Source of the DNA: Nitrobacteraceae bacterium AZCC 2146
GTDB taxonomy: Bacteria > Pseudomonadota > Alphaproteobacteria > Rhizobiales > Xanthobacteraceae
Length of the DNA stretch: 64,000 bases
NCBI GenBank assembly: GCA_036924855.1
Contig: JBAGRP010000001.1
Location: 6,684,001-6,748,000, forward strand
Direction: 5' to 3'
Within the stretch, counting starts at the first letter, position 1; each line of letters starts with the position of its first letter. The notes under the pieces were generated by a model, which worked only from the letters and a program-made list of their open reading frames with translations, ran no database searches and was not told the DNA's origin. Of the stretch, positions 26,994-33,619 are shown piece by piece. Made by a program: the position numbers and the translations under genes.

Positions 26994-27462
26994 GCCAAAT
27001 GAAGCGAACCGCAACGCTGCCAATTCCGCCGGCGACAATGAAAGGGCGCCGATGACCAGCGCCGCATGGCGAGCCAGCAGACGCACGAATTCGACGAGGC
27101 TGGATCGGGCGCGTTGCCGCTCTGTGGTGCAAGCTCAACTCCGGTTCGCTGCGCCGGGCGATGTCTTTGCGCTTTTGAACGCCAACGTCTTTCATCGTAA
27201 TGCCATTGACTGTCGATCGCGCCGCGATAATCCCGAGCACCATCAGCCTTACGATAGACAACAACAATAAAAACTCGACGCCAGGCCCTGGATAGAGCGG
27301 GCGATCTTCGATCGCACGACTTCTGGTTCTGGCGTGCTGGATCGCATTTTGGCGTCGCGCGAAAACTTGCACGCTTCGGTTTGATTGGAAGCTAACGATA
27401 ACTGCGTCATCAGATCATGCCAAATTGGCGACATAGGCCGTGCAGTTCAACTCGGGTATTGA
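26994..27462. other. Intergenic stretch, no gene recognised
   Basis: A 469-base gap between the MarR gene and the RES toxin gene. Neither strand has a frame with family resemblance. It marks the change from conserved metabolic genes to an accessory region. Confidence 0.5.
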
Positions 27463-28134
27463 TCATTTAGATAGTTGTCGGACGTCGATCATGCGTGCTG
27501 TTGCTTGGACCGTGATTTCGAAGTGGTCCGTCTGCACGATATCTACGATGTTGCGCAGTCTATGTGCGGCGACGTTGATGCCGGTATGACGCCGCAGGCT
27601 GTCGTAGAGCAGCCCCGCACCACCTGACGTGCGAATATCCTGGCCAAGCTTCTGCGAAGCATCATAACGTTCGCTCGCATACACGTCGGGGCGTGTTAGT
27701 TGTTGCCCTCTGATGTCGAGATAATCCCCTAGCAGCGTGGCGGTGTATGCCCTGTAGGTCCGGCTCATCGTGGCCGCGTTGCGAGCAGCAGCTTCACGCC
27801 GCAGATGATGACCGACCTCGGCAGCCGCCGTGCGAATATCATCGGCGGCATACCAGGCGCCAAGCTCCGGTCCGTTGAATCTCATTCCGCCGGGAGCGAC
27901 GTGGAGAAAGGCTGCCATGACGATACTGGAGTTGGGTGCGCCATACACCCATTCGCTCTGCGGTAGCCGATCGATACGTTCGGCCACCAGGCGGTCGTTC
28001 GTCCAACCGACGAGCTCCATCACCGCTGAAAGATCGGCCGCCGTCGCGACCGTATCGAAGAGCCCGATGGGAGGAAATTGTGAGGGGATCAGGCGATGGG
28101 CAGGCCGCGGCGAGGGTGCGAAAGCGTCCGTCAC
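27463..28134 (-). CDS. RES-domain toxin (NAD+-degrading type)
   Basis: A 223-residue RES-family protein. RES toxins of this kind degrade cellular NAD+ by phosphorolysis or hydrolysis. The N-terminal FDTVATAADLSAVMELVGWTNDRL, the central GMRFNGPELGAWYAADDIRTAAAEVGHHLRR (R-x-N-x-P...WYAA) and the downstream Tyr/Arg/Ser residues are the family pattern. It overlaps the antitoxin stop by 4 bases, the standard antitoxin-first order. No other toxin activity is suggested by the sequence. Confidence 0.87.
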   Translation of the reverse strand: MTDAFAPSPRPAHRLIPSQFPPIGLFDTVATAADLSAVMELVGWTNDRLVAERIDRLPQSEWVYGAPNSSIVMAAFLHVAPGGMRFNGPELGAWYAADDIRTAAAEVGHHLRREAAARNAATMSRTYRAYTATLLGDYLDIRGQQLTRPDVYASERYDASQKLGQDIRTSGGAGLLYDSLRRHTGINVAAHRLRNIVDIVQTDHFEITVQATARMIDVRQLSK

Positions 28135-28655
28135 CGGAAGACAATCTCCGTGTCGTCGTAAGGCGTGAAGGCTTCGTCTATCGTGTTCGGCTGCATGTAG
28201 AGGCCGCCACGCGCGCCGTCGAGGAAACGACGCACCGAGAGCAACCCATCTTGAGAGCCATTAGTGATGAGGTCGAGCGGCGGATGTCCACCGAAGACGA
28301 CATCACTATGTGGACTTCGCAGCCAGTCAACGCCGAGCCGTTCCTGGGAAAAGAGGATCCCCAGCGCTTGGTGGATACCGAATACCGCTGAAATGCGCGT
28401 GAGAACGTCCACATCAAACGTGAAAGCGCCGTGCTCACGCGCCTGCTTGCACCAATTATGGTAAGTGGACCGGGATGGATACCCGAGGACCAGGAGGCGC
28501 TGCTCTTCCGTCAATCCCCACAGATCCGCGATGGCGAGGAAGGTCCGCAAAGCTGGGGCGCTGAGCCGCCTTCGGTTGGCGGGAGCAAAGCGTGAGTTAT
28601 CAAGACGCTGAGGGCCTTTTGCAGCCTCAGGGGTCGGCTCGCGGTTATTCAGCAT
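28131..28655 (-). CDS. MbcA/ParS/Xre-type antitoxin (DUF2384 family)
   Basis: A 174-residue partner of the RES toxin. An Xre-like HTH lies in the middle (LTEEQRLLVLGYPSRSTYHNWCKQA) and the C-terminal MbcA/ParS domain is IHQALGILFSQERLGVDWLRSPHSDVVFGGHPPLDLITNGSQDGL, which blocks the RES active site in studied relatives. The ATG at 28655 has AAGGAG 7 bases upstream. A perfect inverted repeat directly upstream suggests autorepression. Confidence 0.87.
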   Translation of the reverse strand: MLNNREPTPEAAKGPQRLDNSRFAPANRRRLSAPALRTFLAIADLWGLTEEQRLLVLGYPSRSTYHNWCKQAREHGAFTFDVDVLTRISAVFGIHQALGILFSQERLGVDWLRSPHSDVVFGGHPPLDLITNGSQDGLLSVRRFLDGARGGLYMQPNTIDEAFTPYDDTEIVFR

Positions 28656-28673
28656 GGGCCGCTCCTTTGCCAG

Positions 28674-28692
28674 ATATGGATATAGTCCATAT
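28674..28692. promoter_or_regulatory. Inverted repeat ATATGGA-N5-TCCATAT, antitoxin operator candidate
   Basis: Perfect 7-base arms with a 5-base spacer, centred 28 bases before the antitoxin start and therefore over the probable promoter. Xre-type antitoxins commonly repress their own operon from such palindromes. Confidence 0.55.
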
Positions 28693-28736
28693 TTGAACAA
28701 ATTGCAACCCTTAGCCTTTGGCTATGAGTTCCAGCA

Positions 28737-28786
28737 CCAGACTACGAATCTGGGGATCAGGAGTTCGAATCTCTTCGGGCGCACCA
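28737..28786 (+). tRNA. tRNA-Arg(ACG), 3' half only
   Basis: A partial tRNA gene. The anticodon stem CCAGA/TCTGG encloses the loop CTACGAA with anticodon ACG (28744-28746), followed by a variable loop, a T arm with TTCGAAT, the 3' acceptor strand CGGGCGC, discriminator A and encoded CCA (28784-28786). The 5' acceptor strand and D arm are absent upstream. It cannot give a functional tRNA. A 3' tRNA half is the usual scar left where an integrating element used the tRNA gene as its attachment site. Confidence 0.75.
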
Positions 28787-29115
28787 CTTGGTACTCATCT
28801 GCGAACCCGCGGATGAGATGTCTTGGTGAGCCAAAACGGCCTGTTCGAGCACATCTCTGTTTCCTTTGATCCGGATCTGATTGCCCTCGACTCCGATGAC
28901 ATCGGTAAGCGACTGTGGATTGCGTAAGGGGTCGAGCTCGACGTGAAGTCGGTCGCGCGTGTTGCTTCCGAACCTTTCGAGCTCGGCGGGATCGATTGAG
29001 GATGGGCTGGCCAGCGGCCGACTTCGCCCGTTCGCGATCGGCCTTGAGGGCGTTAAGTCGATCCTCAAAACGTCGTCGCTCTCTGTCACGCCGTCTTCGA
29101 CGAGCTTGTAGAGCG
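28787..29115 (-). pseudogene. Serine recombinase C-terminal remnant (copy A)
   Basis: Read on the minus strand in alternating frames this gives DRLNALKADRERAKSA, then SSIDPAELERFG, LTDVIGVEGNQIRIKGNRDVLEQAVLAHQ. This is the coiled-coil and C-terminal tail of a large serine recombinase. At least two frameshifts are present and the catalytic domain is missing. Its 3' end abuts the CCA of the tRNA-Arg fragment exactly where copy B (43648) abuts the hairpin repeat. Confidence 0.65.
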
Positions 29116-29129
29116 CTTGAGCTTCTCGT

Positions 29130-29425
29130 CTGCAAAGCGACAGACCCCACTGCATCGGATGCTGACGAACACCGTCTCTATCGGAGAATGGAAGTTCAAC
29201 CAGATCTCGTCTAGCACGGGCAGGCATAAAGCCGAGAGCGAAGTCATTATCTCAAAGGTGCCGGCCATCATCGACCAGCACGTCTTCGAGCAGATCCAGA
29301 GGCAGCTTCATGCCGGTAGCCCAAAGGTTGTTGCCCCCGTGCCGCCACCGGGCCCATCTTGCTGACTGGCATCGCCATCTTCGCCACATGCGGCGGCGGC
29401 ACCCGATGAAGCCGATCGAAAACCC
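29130..29425 (+). pseudogene. Serine recombinase middle remnant, inverted relative to its C-terminus
   Basis: The plus strand encodes HRMLTNTVSIGEWKFNQ and VFEQIQRQLHAGSPKVV, then after a frameshift near 29345 GPILLTGIAIFATCGGG. This is the recombinase domain end and the start of the zinc ribbon. In intact proteins this precedes the C-terminal part found at 28787-29115, which here lies on the opposite strand. So the gene has been broken by an inversion or by fusion of two copies. Confidence 0.6.
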
Positions 29426-29485
29426 GCTGGTCTTGAATCTCGATCCGCATATTCCGGCCGGGGATAGCACCCAGCAGGAAGCGTT

Positions 29486-30421
29486 TTAAACGATCGCAGG
29501 GCCAATGACACGATTTCGTCCCAGTTGCTTCGCCCGGTAAAGGGCCCCGTCGGCACTCTCAAGCCACGCCTTGATCGAAGGCCCGCTAGAGGGATTTATC
29601 GATGCTACGCCAGCACTGATGGTGACATTAGTTGCTGGACTACCGATATTTGGGATTGCCAGTTGTTCGATTCGTGCTCGGTGTCGCTCAGCGGCGGTAC
29701 ATGCAGCCTCAATCGATTGTTCGGGCATCACGAGCAGAAATTCTTCTCCGCCGTATCGATAGACCTCATCATTTGGACGGCAGCCTTGGACCAATGTCCT
29801 CGCAATTTTCTTGAGCACTTCATCACCCTGCAGATGGCCATATTCATCATTATAAAGTTTAAAATGGTCCACGTCGCACATGACCGCGCAAAAGCTTTCG
29901 CCCTGTTCTGCGACGCGTGCGACAAGGATGTTTAGGTCCTCTCGCATCTTCAGGCGATTTCCCACCTGCGTAAGTCCGTCTATCCGGGCCTGTCGGAAGA
30001 GTTGGCTATTGAGCCGCTCGAGTTCGACATGCTGGTTAGCCAGTTCTCGGTATAACTCCGTGATGCGGGATGCCACCAGAAGGCGAGCCTCCAGTTCGTG
30101 CCGGTTCAACGGTTTCATCAAATAGTCGTCTGCGCCGGCGCGTATGGCTTCTGCTGCCCCGGCCTTGTCGGTAACTGAAGTCAGGAAAATAAAGTAAATG
30201 TATTTTCCACCGTCGCTTGCCCTGATACGACGACATAGATCGACCCCATTCAGCCCAGGCATTTCGCGATCGCTGATAATCGCTTCCACCTTTTCAGACT
30301 GAAACAATTGCCAAGCCTGTTCGCCATCTGTCGCAGTGATGATCTCGTGGCCGAGCCCCGCGAGCGCGGCCTCCAGAATCAGGCGGGAGGCGGCGTCGTC
30401 TTCTGCAATAAGGATGCGCAC
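29486..30421 (-). CDS. Response regulator with GGDEF (diguanylate cyclase) domain
   Basis: A 311-residue REC-GGDEF protein that should make c-di-GMP when phosphorylated. The receiver has acidic residues in LIAEDD, phospho-acceptor Asp in IISDREMPG, Thr in FLTS and Lys in MKPLN. The cyclase signature is RYGGEEF, with the inhibitory RxxD site (RPND) 5 residues ahead, so product feedback is expected. It starts 3 bases after the Hpt fragment and was originally the gene downstream of the hybrid kinase; a phosphorelay kinase-Hpt-this protein is the natural reading. Confidence 0.9.
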   Translation of the reverse strand: MRILIAEDDAASRLILEAALAGLGHEIITATDGEQAWQLFQSEKVEAIISDREMPGLNGVDLCRRIRASDGGKYIYFIFLTSVTDKAGAAEAIRAGADDYLMKPLNRHELEARLLVASRITELYRELANQHVELERLNSQLFRQARIDGLTQVGNRLKMREDLNILVARVAEQGESFCAVMCDVDHFKLYNDEYGHLQGDEVLKKIARTLVQGCRPNDEVYRYGGEEFLLVMPEQSIEAACTAAERHRARIEQLAIPNIGSPATNVTISAGVASINPSSGPSIKAWLESADGALYRAKQLGRNRVIGPAIV

Positions 30422-30424
30422 GGC

Positions 30425-30787
30425 TCAGGACTCGCTTGATTGAGCAAGAAGGACGCCGCGCAAGCGGTCCAACTCCTGGCGGAGTGCTGCGAGCAATTTC
30501 TTGCAATTCCCCCAGTCGTTCCCAGCTACCGAGTGTTCCAAATCGGCGCAGATTTGAACGATAGCACGCGCGCCCAAATTACTAGCGCTACCCCTCAGGG
30601 TATGGGCAACGCGTGAAAGCTTTTCCGCATTATGCCCAAGCAGAGCCTGCTCAATATCTTCCAAGCGCCGCGGAGTGTCTTCCAAAAAGGCGTCGATAAC
30701 CTTTCTCGACAAGCCCGGTGCGCAGGACTCCAGCCCCTTGAGGCTCTCAAACACCTCATCATCAAGTGAGGGTTGAATAGTAACCAT
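30425..30787 (-). CDS. Hpt phosphotransfer domain, severed 3' end of the sensor kinase gene
   Basis: A 120-residue Hpt module with the phospho-accepting His in AHTLRGSASNLGA (about residue 62). In the ancestral gene it was the C-terminus of the hybrid kinase at 33616-36285. The IS66 element lies between them. The codons after the IS (ATT CAA CCC, read IQPSLDDEVF) continue the kinase frame (NVSIQ). The present start, ATG GTT AC, is made of the terminal bases of the IS itself. There is no strong ribosome site, so whether it is expressed as a free Hpt is uncertain. Confidence 0.85.
   Translation of the reverse strand: MVTIQPSLDDEVFESLKGLESCAPGLSRKVIDAFLEDTPRRLEDIEQALLGHNAEKLSRVAHTLRGSASNLGARAIVQICADLEHSVAGNDWGNCKKLLAALRQELDRLRGVLLAQSSES
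30772..30779. repeat. IS66 target-site duplication, left copy (GTTGAATA)
   Basis: Eight bases identical to 33678-33685, directly flanking the IS66 ends. IS66 elements characteristically make 8-base duplications. Confidence 0.9.
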
Positions 30788-30828
30788 GCGCTGTAGGCCG
30801 CAAGCGCGCTGATCTATCCGGTTAGCGG

Positions 30829-31125
30829 TTAGATCTCGTCGGGCTCTTCGGTCTTCGGCTTCATCATCGCGGCGAGCGCTTGGCGGCGTTTTTCGATGAT
30901 GCTGGGGGTGTCCTTGTGGATTGCGATCAGCTCTTTGAGGTTCTCGATCCCGTCATCGGTGAACGCCATCACCCCGTCTTCACCGACGCCGACGACCCAT
31001 AGCTGGCCATCCTCGGTGTCCATTTCTTCGGCGACCTCGAACAGCCATTCCTCGTCTTCACCGAACATCTCAGCGACATGGCTGAGAGTGAACACGTGGC
31101 TGACTTTGTTGACGTGCCCCATCAA
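30829..31125 (-). CDS. IS66-associated accessory protein, unknown function
   Basis: A 98-residue acidic protein (HVAEMFGEDEEWLFEVAEEMDTEDGQLWVVGVGEDGVMAFTDDGIENLKELI). Its ATG overlaps the tnpC stop by 4 bases, so it is translated with the transposase and lies fully inside the element. Similar small genes follow tnpC in other IS66 elements of rhizobia. No function is known to me; the acidic helix-strand pattern could suit a DNA mimic or transposition modulator, which is speculation. Confidence 0.7.
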   Translation of the reverse strand: MMGHVNKVSHVFTLSHVAEMFGEDEEWLFEVAEEMDTEDGQLWVVGVGEDGVMAFTDDGIENLKELIAIHKDTPSIIEKRRQALAAMMKPKTEEPDEI

Positions 31126-32777
31126 GCCGCCTGCGCCGCAAGGCCTTGCTGTTGCGCAGTCTTCCAGTTCCAGGGCAGCAGCTCATCGAGCCTGTGGGCG
31201 GGGTGGGTGGCGATGCGAGCGAGTACATCGGCGAGCCAGGCCTGAGGGTCGACGTCGTTCATCTTGGCAGAGACGATGAGGCTATACATGGCGGCGGCTC
31301 GGCGCCCTCCGCGGTCGGACCCACAGAATAACCACGACTTTCTGCCCAATGCGATGCCGCGCAGCGCTCTTTCGGCGGCATTGTTCGAGAGGCAGACGCG
31401 GCCATCGTCGAGGAAGCGTGTGAAGGAGGCCCAGCGCTTGAACATGTAGTTCATGGCCTTGGCCAGATCGTGACCGCGGGAGAGCTTGGCGCATTGCTCG
31501 CGCATATAGGCTTCCAGATCGGCGACGAGCGGCGCGCTCTGCGCCTGGCGAACAACCTTTCGTTGGTCGGCGTTTTGGCCTTTGATGGAGCGCTCGATCT
31601 CGAACAGAGCGTCGATGCGGCGCACGATCTCCATGGCGACGGGCGAGATGACGATCTCCTTCTTTCCGGCCGCTTTGCGCCGCGCGTTCTCCTCAAGATC
31701 CGCCATGGCGAAGAACGGGCGCCGGGCATGGACCCAACAGGCCGCTTCCCTGATAAGCCCAGGACTTCGCTCGGGCTCGTAGAGCTTGATGTATCCGCCG
31801 AAGGCGTCGGCCTGGAGGATCCCGGTGTATTTGGCCAGATGCGCCTGCGGATGCTCACCACTTCGATCGCGCGAGTAATAAAACATCGCCGCCGGCGGAT
31901 CTGAGCCGCCGAAGGGGCGGTCGTCCTTCACATAGACCCAGCATCGAGCGACATCGCACTTGCCCAAGGCGAGCACGGGCACGGTGGTGTCGTCGCCATG
32001 GAGGCGTTCGGCTGCCATGACGTGGGCTTCCAAGAGCCGCGACAGCGGCTCTAACACCGTGCAGCACGCCCCTACGGCGTCGGCCATGGTCGAGAGGCTG
32101 ATCGGCACGCCTTCAAGGGCATAGCGCTCGGCCTGACGGTTCAACGGCTGATGCTGGCCGAACTTCTCGTACAGAACCATCGCGAGCAGGCTCGGTCCCG
32201 CCCAGCCCCGCGCAATCACATGGAACGGCGCCGGCGCTTGGCTGATTTTCTCGCAATCCCGGCAGGTGAACTTTTCGCGCACCGTCTCGACCACTTTCCA
32301 CTGGCGCGGCACCGATTCCAGCGTCCGGGTCACGTCTTCGCCGAGCTTGCGCAAGCGATTGCCGCCGCAGCATTCACACGCCGTTGGCGGATCGATCACC
32401 ACGCGCTGGCGGGGAAGATGATCGGGGAACGTATTGCGTTCGGGGCGCGTGCGCGTAAATCCGCGTACAATTGTCGTCCTGGCGACGGCTCTCTCGGCCG
32501 CAAGCTCGTCTTCGGTGGCGTTGGCTTCCAGCTCTTCGAACGTCAGCGCCAACTGGTCGATCAGCCGAGACGAACGCTCTGACCGCTGTCCGTAGATCTG
32601 GCGCTCGAGCTTGGCGATCCGTAATTTTTGCTGGGCAATCAGCGCGCTGTCTTCCGATGCCTTCGCATGGGCGACCGCGAGCTCCGCCGCAATATCCAGC
32701 GTCTTCGCGCGCTCGGTCGCCAACGCCTCTTTCAGAGCGGCTATGTCGTCGGGAGGGGCGTCGGGAGCCGTGTCCAT
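31122..32777 (-). CDS. tnpC: IS66 transposase TnpC
   Basis: A 551-residue DDE-type transposase. An N-terminal coiled coil (residues ~10-60) is followed by a zinc-finger-like region (CECCGGNRLRKLGEDV; FTCRDCEKISQAP) and the catalytic core, including HGDDTTVPVLALGK and the terminal SLIVSAKMNDVDPQAWLADVLARIATHPAHRLDELLPWNW that defines IS66. The length is normal for the family and no frameshift is seen. Confidence 0.95.
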   Translation of the reverse strand: MDTAPDAPPDDIAALKEALATERAKTLDIAAELAVAHAKASEDSALIAQQKLRIAKLERQIYGQRSERSSRLIDQLALTFEELEANATEDELAAERAVARTTIVRGFTRTRPERNTFPDHLPRQRVVIDPPTACECCGGNRLRKLGEDVTRTLESVPRQWKVVETVREKFTCRDCEKISQAPAPFHVIARGWAGPSLLAMVLYEKFGQHQPLNRQAERYALEGVPISLSTMADAVGACCTVLEPLSRLLEAHVMAAERLHGDDTTVPVLALGKCDVARCWVYVKDDRPFGGSDPPAAMFYYSRDRSGEHPQAHLAKYTGILQADAFGGYIKLYEPERSPGLIREAACWVHARRPFFAMADLEENARRKAAGKKEIVISPVAMEIVRRIDALFEIERSIKGQNADQRKVVRQAQSAPLVADLEAYMREQCAKLSRGHDLAKAMNYMFKRWASFTRFLDDGRVCLSNNAAERALRGIALGRKSWLFCGSDRGGRRAAAMYSLIVSAKMNDVDPQAWLADVLARIATHPAHRLDELLPWNWKTAQQQGLAAQAA

Positions 32778-32849
32778 GCAAACGAGAGAATCATAAATTC
32801 AGTGATTTGTGACGCCCTAAAATCCACGTGATCCAATATTTTATTTGGC

Positions 32850-33197
32850 TCAGCCGGCGCTCTGCGGTCGCCATGTTAGTTGCGGATTTCTCCAGTCGAT
32901 CCCTTCCAGCATATAAGCCATCTGGGCCGCTGAGACCGACACCGCACCAGCGGATGCTGAGGGCCAGATGAACTTGCCGCGGTCCAGGCGTTTGGCATAG
33001 AGCGACATGCCTAACCCGTCATGCCATAAAATCTTGACCAGATCGCCGCGGCGACCCCGGAAGATATAGAGATCGCCGGCATGAGGATCGCGCTTCAAGC
33101 CCTCCTGAACCGTCAGGGCCAGACTTTGCATGCCGCGGCGCATGTCGGTGTGGCCGGTGGCGATCCAGACCCTGACGCCGCTCGGGATCGGGATCAT
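32850..33197 (-). CDS. tnpB: IS66 accessory protein TnpB
   Basis: A 115-residue protein with the standard IS66 Orf2 pattern (VWIATGHTDMRRGMQSLALTVQ; LYIFRGRRGDLVKILWHDGLGMSLYAKRL). It is required for transposition in studied IS66 elements; its biochemical role is unclear. It overlaps the tnpA stop by 4 bases. Confidence 0.93.
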   Translation of the reverse strand: MIPIPSGVRVWIATGHTDMRRGMQSLALTVQEGLKRDPHAGDLYIFRGRRGDLVKILWHDGLGMSLYAKRLDRGKFIWPSASAGAVSVSAAQMAYMLEGIDWRNPQLTWRPQSAG

Positions 33198-33619
33198 CGC
33201 CGCCTCAGAAGCTCAAGCACCCGCTGCAGTGCCTCGGCGTCAACATCCCGGTCAACGCGAACGCGACAGCCGCCGCTAAGCTCAATCTCGATTATTCCGA
33301 CTCTTGCACGCTGCGCAGGAGGCGACGACGGCGGCTGTGGTGTGCACGTCGAGGCCGGAGCCGGCGTAAAGGCGATCTCCACAGGAACAAGCGCCGGCAC
33401 GGCATCCCCGCTCAGCTGGTCTTCGCGCGCCAACCGGCGCCACGTGAACAATTGGCTCGCAGACAACCCATTGCGCCGAGCCGTCACTGACACCAATCGT
33501 GGCCCGCCATAGCTCTCGGCAACGATCCGCTGCTTTTCCTCCAATGTCCAACGGCGTCGAGCGCCCGTCGAGACAACTTCCAGTCGGGAGACCTTCGAAT
33601 TAGGCGTATGGTCAGTCAT
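33194..33619 (-). CDS. tnpA: IS66 accessory protein TnpA
   Basis: A 141-residue HTH protein ([44 protein letters not shown]) of the IS66 Orf1/IS3-OrfA-like type. GGAGGG lies about 15 bases before the ATG. The start codon sits in a 26-base inverted repeat (33601-33626, 10-base arms around GTCAGT), which could fold in the mRNA and limit tnpA translation. Confidence 0.93.
   Translation of the reverse strand: MTDHTPNSKVSRLEVVSTGARRRWTLEEKQRIVAESYGGPRLVSVTARRNGLSASQLFTWRRLAREDQLSGDAVPALVPVEIAFTPAPASTCTPQPPSSPPAQRARVGIIEIELSGGCRVRVDRDVDAEALQRVLELLRRR

Noticed and set aside
26469..27086. 205-codon minus-strand frame opposite the MarR gene
   Set aside because: Shadow frame of the MarR gene with no motifs.
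28722..29227. Minus-strand frames ending in peptides such as RPKRFELLIPRF and CARRDSNS
   Set aside because: These are translations of the antisense of the tRNA-Arg fragment, a well-known annotation artefact; only the recombinase-like parts upstream are meaningful.
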